DNA from: Tardiphaga robiniae
GTDB lineage: Bacteria; Pseudomonadota; Alphaproteobacteria; Rhizobiales; Xanthobacteraceae
Length of the DNA: 64,000 nt
Direction of reading: 5' to 3'
NCBI RefSeq assembly: GCF_001618955.1
Contig: NZ_LVYV01000012.1
Span: 124,001-188,000, forward strand
The position numbers and the translations under genes were made by a program. This document shows positions 17,051-26,369 of the stretch, one piece after another. Position 1 is the first letter of the stretch. Every line of letters begins with the position of its first letter. Under the pieces are notes generated by a model. It was not told the DNA's origin, did no database searches, and was given only the letters and a program-made list of their open reading frames with translations.

Positions 17051-19846
17051 ATGGACAGCGTTGCTACACAAGACAGACCGACAACCGAAACCGACTTCGA
17101 CACGACGCGGATTACCGCCGAAATCGATACGCTTGCAGCGCAGCATCGCGGCAAGAACGATTTGTTTCGCGCCGCGGTCGCCAAGCTGCTGAAGGCGGAA
17201 CTGCTCAAGGCCAGTGAAGCCGCCGAGGCCGTGTTGCTGAAGGACCGCCACGGCCGACGCTGTGCCGAGCAGCTCTGCCACGTGCAGGATGAAATCATCC
17301 GCATACTGTTCGCCGCGGCGACGAAGCATCTGTATCATTCGCCAATCCCGTCTGGTGCCGAACGCATGGCGGTGGTCTCCACCGGCGGCTATGGCCGTGG
17401 GTTGATGGCACCGGAATCCGACATCGATCTGTTGTTCATCCTGCCCTACAAGCAGACGGCCTGGGGCGAGCAAGTCGCCGAAGTCATTCTCTATTGCCTG
17501 TGGGACATGGGTCTGAAGGTCGGCCACGCCACGCGTTCGGTGGATGAATCGATCCGCCAGGCGCGGGGCGACATGACGATCCGCACCGCGATCCTGGAAA
17601 CGCGCTTCCTCACCGGCGATCAGGCTCTCTACGACGAACTGGTCACGCGCTTCGACGCCGAGGTGGTGCAGGGCACCGCCGCCGAATTTGTCACTGCCAA
17701 GCTCGCCGAACGCGAGGAGCGCCATCGCCGTGGCGGCCAGTCGCGCTATCTGGTCGAGCCCAACGTCAAGGACGGCAAGGGCGGTCTGCGCGATCTGCAC
17801 ACCGTGTTCTGGATCGCGAAATACGTCTATCGGGTGCGCGACAGCAAGGAGCTGGTCGCGCGCGGCGTGTTCGATCCGCAGGAATACCGCACCTTCAAGC
17901 GTTGCGAAGACTTCCTGTGGTCGGTCCGCTGCAATATCCACTTCCTGACCAAACGGCCGGAAGAGCGGCTGTCCTTTGACCTGCAGCGCGAGATTGCGGT
18001 TCGTCTCGGCTATACCTCGCATCCCGGCATGCAGGACGTCGAGCGCTTCATGAAGCACTACTTCCTGATTGCCAAGGAAGTCGGCGATCTCACCGCGATC
18101 CTGTGCGCGAAGCTCGAAGACCAGCAGGCCAAGCCGGCGCCGGCGCTGACGCGCATGATGGCCAAGTTGCGACCCGAGATGCATCGCCGCCGGCTGCCGG
18201 ACAGCGATGCGTTCATCATCGACAACAACCGTATCAACCTTGCTGCGCCCGACGTGTTCAAGGAAGACCCGATCAATCTGATGCGGTTCTTTCGACTGGC
18301 ACAGAAGCACAATCTGGCTTTCCATCCCGATGCGATGCGGGCAGCAACGCGGTCGCTCCGGCTGATCACGCCCGAGATCCGCGAGAACGCCGAAGCCAAC
18401 GCGCTGTTTATGGAGATCCTGACCTCGGACAATGCCGAGATCGTGCTGCGGCGGATGAACGAGACCGGCGTACTCGGTCATTTCATTCGTGCCTTCGGCC
18501 GCATCGTGTCGATGATGCAGTTCAACATGTATCATCACTATACGGTGGATGAGCATCTGCTGCGGTGTGTCGGCATCCTTCAGGAGATCGAGCGCGGCGG
18601 GAATGACGAGTTCGTTGTCGCCAGCGATCTGATGCGCAAGATCCGCCCGGAACATCGGGCGGTGATCTATATCACGGTGTTGCTGCATGACATCGCCAAG
18701 GGGCGTCCGGAGGATCACTCAATCGCCGGCGCCAAGGTGGCGCGGCGGCTGTGCCCGCGGCTCGGATTCAACGCCGCCGACACCGATCTCGTTGCGTGGC
18801 TCATCGAAGAGCATCTGACCATGTCCACGGTGGCGCAGTCGCGCGACCTGTCGGATAGCAAGACCATCGAGAATTTCGCGGCCGTGGTGCAGTCGGTCGA
18901 GCAGATGAAGCTGCTCACTATCCTCACCACCGCGGACATTCGTGGCGTCGGTCCCGGAGTCTGGAACGGCTGGAAAGCGCAGTTGATCCGCACGTTGTAC
19001 TACGAAACCGAGCCTGTGCTGACCGGCGGCTTCTCCGAGGTCAATCGCGCACAGCGCATCGCGTCGGCGCAGGCGGAATTCCGCCGTGCCTTCACCGAGT
19101 GGCCTGAGCAGGATCTCAACGCCTATATTTTGCGGCACTATCCGGCCTACTGGCTCAAGGTCGAGCTCGACCGCAAGATTCGCCATGCTCGTTTCCTGCG
19201 CGCATCGGAAGAGGCCGGGCACAAGCTCGCGATCAATGTCGGGTTCGATGAAGCCCGCGGTGTCACCGAGCTCACGATTCTGGCCGTCGACCATCCATGG
19301 TTGCTGTCGATCATCGCCGGCGCATGCGCCGCAGCCGGCGCCAACATCGTCGACGCGCAGATTTACACCACGACCGATGGCCGCGCGCTGGACACCATCG
19401 CGATCTCCCGGGAATACGATCGCGATGACGACGAAGGCCGCCGTGCAACACGAATCGGCGACATGATCGAGGACGTGCTCGAAGGCAAGGTGCGGCTGCC
19501 AGAAACCGTGGCGAAGCGCGCCTCGACCAAGGGCAAGATCAGGGCTTTTACCGTCGAGCCGGAAGTCATCGTCAACAACCAGTGGTCGGATCGCTATACG
19601 GTGATCGAGGTGTCCGGCCTCGACAGGCCGGGCCTCTTGTATCAGCTCACCACGGCGATCTCGAAGCTCAACCTCAACATCGCTTCGGCGCATGTCGCGA
19701 CCTTCGGCGAGCGCGCGCGAGACGTGTTCTACGTCACCGATTTGCTTGGAGCGCAGATCAATGCCCCGACGCGTCAGGCTGCGATCAAGCGCGCATTGAT
19801 CCATCTGCTGGCAAACGGCGATATCGCGGAGAAGCCGGCGGCTTAG
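17051..19846 (+). CDS. glnD: [protein-PII] uridylyltransferase / uridylyl-removing enzyme GlnD
   Basis: A 931-residue bifunctional nitrogen sensor that uridylylates PII proteins (GlnB/GlnK) at low glutamine and removes UMP at high glutamine. The nucleotidyltransferase motif GGYGRG (about residues 112-117) with the metal-binding aspartates in PESDIDLLF is followed by the GlnD helical domain. An HD hydrolase domain comes next (HHYTVDEHLLR and LLHDIAKGRPEDHS, about residue 545), then two C-terminal glutamine-sensing ACT domains near residues 736 and 852. I chose the ATG at 17051 (MDSVATQD); a TTG nine codons upstream is also in frame. The stop codon overlaps that of the convergent ogt-like gene. 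Confidence 0.96.
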   Translation: MDSVATQDRPTTETDFDTTRITAEIDTLAAQHRGKNDLFRAAVAKLLKAELLKASEAAEAVLLKDRHGRRCAEQLCHVQDEIIRILFAAATKHLYHSPIPSGAERMAVVSTGGYGRGLMAPESDIDLLFILPYKQTAWGEQVAEVILYCLWDMGLKVGHATRSVDESIRQARGDMTIRTAILETRFLTGDQALYDELVTRFDAEVVQGTAAEFVTAKLAEREERHRRGGQSRYLVEPNVKDGKGGLRDLHTVFWIAKYVYRVRDSKELVARGVFDPQEYRTFKRCEDFLWSVRCNIHFLTKRPEERLSFDLQREIAVRLGYTSHPGMQDVERFMKHYFLIAKEVGDLTAILCAKLEDQQAKPAPALTRMMAKLRPEMHRRRLPDSDAFIIDNNRINLAAPDVFKEDPINLMRFFRLAQKHNLAFHPDAMRAATRSLRLITPEIRENAEANALFMEILTSDNAEIVLRRMNETGVLGHFIRAFGRIVSMMQFNMYHHYTVDEHLLRCVGILQEIERGGNDEFVVASDLMRKIRPEHRAVIYITVLLHDIAKGRPEDHSIAGAKVARRLCPRLGFNAADTDLVAWLIEEHLTMSTVAQSRDLSDSKTIENFAAVVQSVEQMKLLTILTTADIRGVGPGVWNGWKAQLIRTLYYETEPVLTGGFSEVNRAQRIASAQAEFRRAFTEWPEQDLNAYILRHYPAYWLKVELDRKIRHARFLRASEEAGHKLAINVGFDEARGVTELTILAVDHPWLLSIIAGACAAAGANIVDAQIYTTTDGRALDTIAISREYDRDDDEGRRATRIGDMIEDVLEGKVRLPETVAKRASTKGKIRAFTVEPEVIVNNQWSDRYTVIEVSGLDRPGLLYQLTTAISKLNLNIASAHVATFGERARDVFYVTDLLGAQINAPTRQAAIKRALIHLLANGDIAEKPAA

Positions 19847-20367
19847 GACGCCACCACGACACCCTCATGCTGCAGCAGCCAGCGTTTGCGCGCGATGCCG
19901 CCGCCATAGCCGGTGAGCGAACCGTTGGCGCCGATCAGGCGGTGGCAGGGTACGACGACACTCAGGGGATTTGCACCATTGGCATGGCCGACCGCGCGCA
20001 TCGCGGTAGGCACGCCGAGTTGCGCCGCCAGCGTGCCGTAGCTGAGTGTGCTGCCTGCAGGGATTTTTCGCAGTGCCGTCCAGATACGGTTCTGAAACGG
20101 CGTGCCGGGGATGTGGCAGGTGATGCCATCGAGTTGGTTGAGGTCGCCGTCGAAATAGCGTGAGAGTGCGTTGCGGATTTCGGATGGTGCCGAGTTCTCG
20201 ATCAGTCCGACCGCCCCGTAGTAACGACGCAGCAAAGTCAGCAAGCGCTCTTCGTAATCGATCCAGTCGAGTGCGCAGAGTGCGCCGCCGTGGTTCGTCA
20301 CCAGCAGCGCGATGCCGATCGGAGTGTCGAGCCGGTCGAGAGTGAGTGGGGTGGGTTGCTTCGCCAT
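19843..20367 (-). CDS. ogt: methylated-DNA--[protein]-cysteine S-methyltransferase
   Basis: A 174-residue suicide DNA-repair protein that transfers alkyl groups from O6-alkylguanine to its own cysteine. The active site is PCHRLIGANGSLTGYGGG. The helix-turn-helix DNA-binding part is present in GTLSYGTLAAQLGVPTAMRAVGHANGANP, including the arginine finger region. The N-terminal domain (LDTPIGIALLV...WIDYEERL) is of the Ogt/Ada-C type. Start at 20367 (MAKQPTPLTLDRLDTPIG) is preferred; an ATG ten codons upstream (20397) is possible since neither has a strong ribosome-binding site. Its TAA shares three bases with the glnD TAG. Confidence 0.93.
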   Translation of the reverse strand: MAKQPTPLTLDRLDTPIGIALLVTNHGGALCALDWIDYEERLLTLLRRYYGAVGLIENSAPSEIRNALSRYFDGDLNQLDGITCHIPGTPFQNRIWTALRKIPAGSTLSYGTLAAQLGVPTAMRAVGHANGANPLSVVVPCHRLIGANGSLTGYGGGIARKRWLLQHEGVVVAS

Positions 20368-20455
20368 GGCGATGTTGCGCTCATCAAATGGAAACACCGA
20401 CCGTAGGTGTAGCTACGGCCGGCGTCATTCCGATTTCCGATAAGTGAGCCGCGAA

Positions 20456-21055
20456 TTATTCCGGCTTCGGCTCGTGCGACATGCGCTCGAGGCGTTCCTG
20501 CATTTCCTTCATCTGGCGACGCAGGTCATCCATGGTGTCGGCAGGCTCAGCGGTCGGCTCCGGCGCCTTTTCCGGCTCCGGCGCCGCCGCGCCGCCGCGC
20601 GGTGGCACGAACGGCTTGAACATCGCGAAGGTCTGCTGAAACAATTCCATGTTGCGACGAACGGTTTCCTCAAGCGGCGCGAACGGCGTCATGCTGAACG
20701 TGTTCGTCATCTGCTTGCGGAATTTCTCCTGCTCGCGCGTCAGGCTGTCGATGGACTGCTCGAGATACTTCGGCACCACCATCTGCATGCTGTCGCCATA
20801 GAAGCGGATCAACTGGCGCAGGAAAGTGGTTGGCAGGAGATTCTGGCCAGCCTTGTTTTCCTGTTCGAAGATGATCTGGGCCAGCACAGAGCGGGTGATG
20901 TCGTCACCGGTCTTGGCGTCATAGACGAGAAAATCCTCGCCGTCCTTCACCATCGCAGCGAGGTCCTCAAGCGTCACGTAAGTGCTTGTTCCGGTATTAT
21001 AAAGCCGGCGGTTCGCGTATTTTTTGATTGTCGTGGGTTGATCTGATTTCGCCAT
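20456..21055 (-). CDS. phaR: polyhydroxyalkanoate synthesis repressor PhaR
   Basis: A 199-residue PhaR, a regulator that binds both DNA and polyhydroxybutyrate granules and represses phasin and its own gene when no polymer is available. The PHB/PHA accumulation regulator domain starts TTIKKYANRRLYNTGTSTYVTLEDLA, the signature of the family, followed by the FLRQLIRFYGDSMQMVVPKYLEQSI region. The C-terminus is a Pro/Glu/Ala-rich linker and a short amphipathic helix (MDDLRRQMKEMQERLERM). It is divergent from phaA-phaB over a 307-nt intergenic region, so control of these genes from that region is likely. Confidence 0.95.
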   Translation of the reverse strand: MAKSDQPTTIKKYANRRLYNTGTSTYVTLEDLAAMVKDGEDFLVYDAKTGDDITRSVLAQIIFEQENKAGQNLLPTTFLRQLIRFYGDSMQMVVPKYLEQSIDSLTREQEKFRKQMTNTFSMTPFAPLEETVRRNMELFQQTFAMFKPFVPPRGGAAAPEPEKAPEPTAEPADTMDDLRRQMKEMQERLERMSHEPKPE

Positions 21056-21362
21056 GGGGGCTCACACATACGGACCGAGGACAGGGAACCTTACGGCAGC
21101 GCGCCATAAGGTTGTCGAACAACGCAATGCAATAAAGTAAGCACTTTCAAAGGGGCTCGGCTACCGTTTTGTGCGTCACGGTTAAAATGGCAGCAGTCTT
21201 GTGCTATGCAAAGCGACATCCGTGCCATTTTGCGTGCGTTGCGGCCGTAATTTGGCTTCTGGCCAATTGACAGTCCAACCCTCAGTTAACAGGATAGTTT
21301 GCAACGCGGCCCCCGCCATCCTGGCTCTGACCGTCGAAAAAACCTCAACACAGGAGATGTCC
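21056..21362. promoter_or_regulatory. phaR/phaA divergent control region
   Basis: This 307-nt gap has no gene. A TTGACA hexamer (21267-21272) with AGGATA 18 nt further on is a candidate phaA promoter. A GCAATGCAAT stretch (about 21125-21134, read TTGCATTGC on the other strand), close to the phaR start, resembles the TGC-rich near-palindromic boxes reported for PhaR proteins; this is suggestive only. AGGAGA at 21354-21359 is the phaA ribosome-binding site. Confidence 0.45.
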
Positions 21363-22541
<1,179 letters not shown>

Positions 22542-22602
22542 TCCTTACGCGCTGCGTGCTGAAAACATCAGCTCGCGCGTGCACTGCACACACTGCTACA
22601 AC

Positions 22603-22633
22603 AAAATGCCCGGCGCTTTGCGTCGGGCATTTT
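22603..22633 (+). terminator. intrinsic terminator between phaA and phaB
   Basis: AAAATGCCCG pairs with CGGGCATTTT around a CGC/GCG-extended loop and ends in a T tract, 61 nt after the phaA stop. If efficient, phaB needs its own promoter in the following ~90 nt, or the hairpin sets the phaA:phaB ratio by partial readthrough. Confidence 0.8.
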
Positions 22634-22724
22634 CGCTTGATGGTCCAATTCTGCTTGATGTTCAGCGTATCGCCAGATTAATTCGAAGCTATAACTACAA
22701 AAGAGATTGGTGGAGGGATCGATC

Positions 22725-23450
22725 ATGGCGCGCGTTGCATTGGTGACCGGGGGAACACGAGGGATCGGCGCTGCAATCAGCAAGGCTTTGAAGATTGCGG
22801 GATACAGCGTCGCGGCAAGCTATGCCGGCAATGATGCCGCCGCCGAGAAATTCAAAAGCGAGACGGGTATCGGCACCTACAAGTGGGATGTCGGTTCGTT
22901 CGATGAATGCGCCGCCGGCGTGAAAAAGGTCGAGGCCGATCTGGGACCGGTGGAAGTGCTGGTCAACAATGCCGGCATCACCATGGATGGTGCCTTCCAC
23001 AAGATGACGCCGGAACAGTGGAACAAGGTGGTCAACACCAATCTCGGTTCGCTGTTCAACATGACCCGTCAGGTCATCGAGGGTATGCGCGAACGCAAGT
23101 TCGGCCGTGTCATCAACATTTCATCGATCAACGGGCAGAAGGGCCAATTCGGCCAGGTCAATTATTCCGCCGCCAAGGCCGGCGACATCGGCTTCACCAA
23201 GGCACTGGCTCTCGAGAATGCTAAGCTCGGTATCACCGTGAACGTGATCTGCCCTGGCTACATCAACACCGAGATGGTGCAGGCCGTGCCGCTCGCTGTG
23301 CTTGAGAAGAGCATTTTGCCGCAGATCCCGGTCAATCGCCTCGGCGAGCCCGAGGAAATTGCGCGCGCCGTGGTGTTCCTGGCCGCAGACGAGTCCGGCT
23401 TCTTCACTGGCTCGACCATGACCATCAATGGCGGGCAATATCACGCGTAA
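22725..23450 (+). CDS. phaB: acetoacetyl-CoA reductase PhaB
   Basis: A 241-residue short-chain dehydrogenase reducing acetoacetyl-CoA to (R)-3-hydroxybutyryl-CoA with NADPH for polyhydroxybutyrate synthesis. The cofactor motif TGGTRGIG, the NNAG motif (VLVNNAGITMDGAFHKM, characteristic of PhaB) and the catalytic Ser/Tyr/Lys (ISSINGQKGQFGQVNYSAAKAG) are intact. The start ATG 22725 has TGGAGG 7 nt upstream. It follows phaA on the same strand after a hairpin terminator. The polymerase phaC is not in the window. Confidence 0.95.
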   Translation: MARVALVTGGTRGIGAAISKALKIAGYSVAASYAGNDAAAEKFKSETGIGTYKWDVGSFDECAAGVKKVEADLGPVEVLVNNAGITMDGAFHKMTPEQWNKVVNTNLGSLFNMTRQVIEGMRERKFGRVINISSINGQKGQFGQVNYSAAKAGDIGFTKALALENAKLGITVNVICPGYINTEMVQAVPLAVLEKSILPQIPVNRLGEPEEIARAVVFLAADESGFFTGSTMTINGGQYHA

Positions 23451-23470
23451 CGGGCCTCGAAGCTCGGACC

Positions 23471-23512
23471 TTATCCTGAGGAGCCCGCCCTTGCGGGCGT
23501 CTCGAAGGATGT
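23471..23512. repeat. dispersed palindromic repeat (ATCCTGAGGAG / CTCGAAGGAT type)
   Basis: A palindrome with outer ATCCT/AGGAT arms (23473-23477, 23506-23510) and inner GCCCGC/GCGGGC arms (23483-23488, 23493-23498). I recognise its TCCTGAGGAG...TCTCGAAGGATG wording as a repeat common in Bradyrhizobium-like genomes. It lies 20 nt after phaB and abuts a transporter pseudogene; it may also terminate phaB. Confidence 0.7.
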
Positions 23513-23767
23513 GCGACATGCGCCACCGCCGCGTTTCTGGCCTTCGCCGTACATCGCTTTACGGAGGACGCCGTATGGCCATCGAGCCCGCTGCATGGGC
23601 GGATCATCGCGCTCGGTGCCGCCTCCTATGCGACGCCGCTGCTATCGACGGCGTTCCTGATTCTGGCCGGCTTCGCGCAGGCGAGCGCTAATATTCCTGT
23701 CGCGGCAGCGTTGATCGCAGGTGGTGGCTTGATCGCAGCGAAGGATATGATTTGGAAGCCGAGCTAG
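23513..23767 (+). pseudogene. remnant of an EamA/DMT family transporter gene
   Basis: Plus frame 2 from about 23513 to the TAG at 23765-23767 has no start codon at its beginning but reads as the C-terminal part of an EamA permease: TAAFLAFAVHRFTED, then PLHGRIIALGAASYATPLLS, then ILAGFAQAS and AALIAGGGLIAAKDMIWKP. In intact relatives about 30 residues (a helix with a LGPVGxAF motif) lie between the PL..I and ALGAASYATPLLST segments. Here they are missing, perhaps by recombination between repeated ALG codons. The N-terminal ~200 residues are absent, and the break coincides with the palindromic repeat just upstream. It cannot encode a functional carrier. Confidence 0.7.
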
Positions 23768-24198
23768 TCGGGCTTCCAGCCCTTCGGGGCCAACTCAAAC
23801 GTCGCGAAATCGAAACCCGGTGCCACGGTGCAGCCGACCAGTGTCCAGTCGCCAGTGGTGGAGGCAGCCTGCCAAGCATGCGGTGGGACAATGCCTTGCG
23901 GCTCTTGTCCAGTGGCGACGTCCGGCCCGAGCGTGATCGTGCGCTGGCCGGCGTCGCTGGCGATTTCCAGCGTGAGCGGAGCGCCCGCATGATAGTGCCA
24001 GATCTCGACGGCATCGATGCGATGCCAGTGCGAGCGTTCGCCTGATGCCAGCAGGAAGTAGATCGCCGTAGATGCCGCCCGCCCGCCGGCATCGACGCGA
24101 CTGTCGCGAAACGTCTCGCGGTAGTGGCCGCCTTCGGGATGCGGCTGTAGGCCGAGCGTCGCGATGATCTCGGCTGCAGTTGGCGTCTTGCCTGTCAT
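23764..24198 (-). CDS. cupin domain-containing protein (DUF985 type)
   Basis: A 144-residue small cupin of the DUF985/YML079-like family. The family phrase LGLQPHPEGGHYRETFRDS opens the barrel. SAIYFLL-like (STAIYFLLASGERSHWHRID) and EIWHYHAGAPLTLEI follow, which include the putative metal or ligand histidines, and the protein ends with the conserved CTVAPGFDFATFELAP. The biochemical function of this family is unsettled. It starts with a 1-nt overlap (TGATG) to the gloB stop and is therefore probably co-translated with it. Its stop overlaps that of the transporter pseudogene in a CTAG. Confidence 0.85.
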   Translation of the reverse strand: MTGKTPTAAEIIATLGLQPHPEGGHYRETFRDSRVDAGGRAASTAIYFLLASGERSHWHRIDAVEIWHYHAGAPLTLEIASDAGQRTITLGPDVATGQEPQGIVPPHAWQAASTTGDWTLVGCTVAPGFDFATFELAPKGWKPD

Positions 24199-24965
24199 CA
24201 GGACTTATTCTTGCGTTCGCGGAGTTCGCCGAACACGTCGTCCTCGCTGAATCCCTTGAGGCGGACGGCGGCGGCGATGGCCGGATCGTCGGCGCGCAGA
24301 AACACGTTGGTCTTCTTTTCAAGCCCGAGCAGCACCGGGATGGTTGGCTTGCCGACTGCACGGAGCTGAGCGACCTCTTCGGCGCGCTTCTTCAGCGCTT
24401 CGTTATTGGCATCGATGCCGAGACAGAACTTGACGTTGGCCGCGGTATATTCGTGACCGCAATAGACACGGTAGTCATCGGGCAGTGTGCGCAGCTTCTT
24501 CAGCGATTGCCACATCATCGGATAGGTGCCTTCGAACACCCGGCCGCAGCCGCCGGAAAACAGCGTATCGGCCGAGAACAGCGCCAGCTCGCTGTCGAAC
24601 ACGTAGCAGATATGGTCGAGCGTGTGGCCGGGGGTCTCGAACACCCGTGCGGTGAGCGCGCCGACCTGCACGGTATCGCCTTCGGCGACGCGGACGTCGA
24701 CTTCAGGAATTGCCGTGCCCTGATCGTGCGGCGCTGTGACCTTGCAGCCATAGGTTTTCTTCAGCTCGGCGATGCCGCCGACATGGTCCGCATGGTGATG
24801 CGTCACCAGAATATCCGTGAGCTTCCAGCCCTCGCGCTGCAGCACCTTCATGATCGGGCCGGCCTCCGGCGCGTCGATCGCGGCAGTCTTCAGGCTCTGC
24901 GGATCATGGATCAGGTAGCCGAAATTGTCGGACAGGCAGGGGAATACGCGAATTTCAGCAGCCAT
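24198..24965 (-). CDS. gloB: hydroxyacylglutathione hydrolase (glyoxalase II)
   Basis: A 255-residue metallo-beta-lactamase-fold hydrolase that releases lactate and glutathione from S-lactoylglutathione in methylglyoxal detoxification. The binuclear metal motif THHHADHVGG (residues 55-64) is intact. Further ligands appear in TPGHTLDHICY, FSADTLFSGGCGRVFEG and VYCGHEYTAANVKF, and the C-terminal HAGH domain (NVFLRADDPAI) is present. The start ATG 24965 has an ACGGAG box. It is the first gene of a two-gene unit with the cupin. A methyltransferase lies beyond the next gene, a neighbourhood often seen with gloB in this order of bacteria. Confidence 0.95.
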   Translation of the reverse strand: MAAEIRVFPCLSDNFGYLIHDPQSLKTAAIDAPEAGPIMKVLQREGWKLTDILVTHHHADHVGGIAELKKTYGCKVTAPHDQGTAIPEVDVRVAEGDTVQVGALTARVFETPGHTLDHICYVFDSELALFSADTLFSGGCGRVFEGTYPMMWQSLKKLRTLPDDYRVYCGHEYTAANVKFCLGIDANNEALKKRAEEVAQLRAVGKPTIPVLLGLEKKTNVFLRADDPAIAAAVRLKGFSEDDVFGELRERKNKS

Positions 24966-25052
24966 GATAACTCCGTTGGATCACGTCGTGATGCGCTCGC
25001 ACCGTGATGCGGCGAATTGATGGGTATGAGGAAGATGCGTGGTGCATGGCGT

Positions 25053-25403
25053 TCAGCGCGGTGTCACACATTGGCGCGCGGGCTGGCCGGCGATCTGCAG
25101 CGTGATGGTGGTCTGGCCCTTGCCGGCAATCTCGACATTGCCCTCACCATAGCGGAAGCCCGAGCCTGATCGCTGGATCGGCATGCGGAGCGTTTCGCCA
25201 TTGGGATAGAACAGGGTGATCGACTTGCCGCCTGAATTGTAATCGACGGAGATCTTGCTGCCGCCCGGCAATGCGGGGGTGCATGTGTAGTCGACCGTCG
25301 CGGGATTGGCATAGGCGCCGAATGGCATCAGTGAAGCCATCACGGCCAGACTCGCGGCCATCGCCGCCGCCCTTGTGATTGTTTGACCTCGGCGTGACAG
25401 CAT
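25053..25403 (-). CDS. secreted MliC-like protein (putative lysozyme inhibitor)
   Basis: A 116-residue exported protein. The ATG at 25403 has an AGGAG box 8-9 nt upstream and opens a signal peptide (MLSRRGQTITRAAAMAASLAVMASLMPFGAYA). The mature 80 residues follow the MliC/PliC pattern: VDYTCTPALPGG, FYPNGETLRM, then SGSGFRYGEGNVEIAGKG and a terminal Cys in ARQCV that can pair with the first one. MliC proteins bind and inhibit C-type lysozyme through the conserved S-G-x-x-Y and K-G loops, seen here as SGSGFRY and AGKG. The overall match is moderate and no lipobox is present, so this would be a periplasmic rather than lipoprotein form. Confidence 0.65.
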   Translation of the reverse strand: MLSRRGQTITRAAAMAASLAVMASLMPFGAYANPATVDYTCTPALPGGSKISVDYNSGGKSITLFYPNGETLRMPIQRSGSGFRYGEGNVEIAGKGQTTITLQIAGQPARQCVTPR

Positions 25404-25583
25404 TTTTGTCTCTCCTGCAACGACGTCGCGGCGCTTGTTTCTCCGACTAGGCCGCAGCCGGGCCGGCCTTGTCAATTGGTGCAGCTGGCCGCCCGGGATG
25501 GTCTGGATATGTGGCGTTAACGCTGCCCCGGCAATGCGCGATTCGGGGGATCGTGGGCCGCCGCAACGTGTTAGAAAGCCATC

Positions 25584-26366
25584 ATGACCATCGATGTGAT
25601 CGATCTCCGGGATTTTTATTCGCGCCGCCTTGGCATCGTGGCGCGGCGGTTGATCAATCGCGGTATTCAGGCGCATTGGCCGGATGCCGAAGGCCAGCGT
25701 GTGCTCGGTCTGGGGTACCCCACACCGTATCTCGGCCTTTTCCGGGAGAATTCCGAACGGTGCATCGCTTTCATGCCGGCGGCACAGGGCGTGTTGAAAT
25801 GGCCGACGGCAAAGCCGGCGCTGGCCACGCTGGTCGACGAATTCTCGCTGCCGCTGCCGGATGCCGCTGTCGATCGCATCATCCTGGTGCACGCTCTGGA
25901 AATGTCCGACGATCCCGAAGGTTTGCTCCGTGAGGTTTGGCGCGTGCTTGCGCCGTCCGGCCGGTTGATGGCGGTGATTCCGAATCGCCGGGGCGTCTGG
26001 ACCCGCACCGACTCGACGCCGTTCGGTCACGGCCGACCCTATTCGCGCTCGCAAATCACGCAGTTGCTGCGACAGACCTGGTTTACGCCGACGGCGTGGA
26101 GCGAGGCGCTGTTCATGCCGCCGGTCGGAATGGGCTGGTTTCTGCGCTCGGCAATGGCGTGGGAGCGGATCGGCGCGGCGCTGTCGATGCCGTTCGCCGG
26201 CGTGCATATCGTCGAAGCCACCAAACAGGTCTATCGGGCGATCCCCGCCAAGCGCGAACGCACGCGGCTGATTCCGGCGCTGCAGCCGGTACTGGTGCCG
26301 ACCTCCGGGATGCGGCGCGACGATGAGACGGATCATCTTGGCGAGACCGAGCCGCAGTCGCGCTGA
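25584..26366 (+). CDS. class I SAM-dependent methyltransferase-like protein
   Basis: A 260-residue protein with a Methyltransf_11 core: VLGLGYPTPYL at the position of SAM motif I, then FSLPLPDAAVDRIILVHALE and LLREVWRVLAPSGRLMAVIPNR, which are motifs III-IV of these enzymes. Motif I departs from the normal D/E-x-G-x-G-x-G. The C-terminal part contains PFGHGRPYSRSQITQLLRQ, common to homologues found next to gloB in Rhizobiales. The substrate is unknown; a protein, RNA or quinone-type acceptor cannot be distinguished. It is divergent from the MliC-like gene across 180 nt and convergent with xerD (3-nt gap). Confidence 0.72.
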   Translation: MTIDVIDLRDFYSRRLGIVARRLINRGIQAHWPDAEGQRVLGLGYPTPYLGLFRENSERCIAFMPAAQGVLKWPTAKPALATLVDEFSLPLPDAAVDRIILVHALEMSDDPEGLLREVWRVLAPSGRLMAVIPNRRGVWTRTDSTPFGHGRPYSRSQITQLLRQTWFTPTAWSEALFMPPVGMGWFLRSAMAWERIGAALSMPFAGVHIVEATKQVYRAIPAKRERTRLIPALQPVLVPTSGMRRDDETDHLGETEPQSR

Positions 26367-26369
26367 GCA

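Noticed and set aside
17009-18718. Open frame of 569 codons antisense to glnD
   Set aside because: It is a GC-driven shadow with no recognisable motif, whereas the plus strand encodes every GlnD domain. Similar long antisense frames opposite pcaF, the ACS carrier and fadE were rejected for the same reason.
20401-20418. Short inverted repeat CCGTAG...CTACGG between phaR and ogt
   Set aside because: It has only 6-bp arms, no T run on either strand and no other support; it may be chance or a weak terminator.
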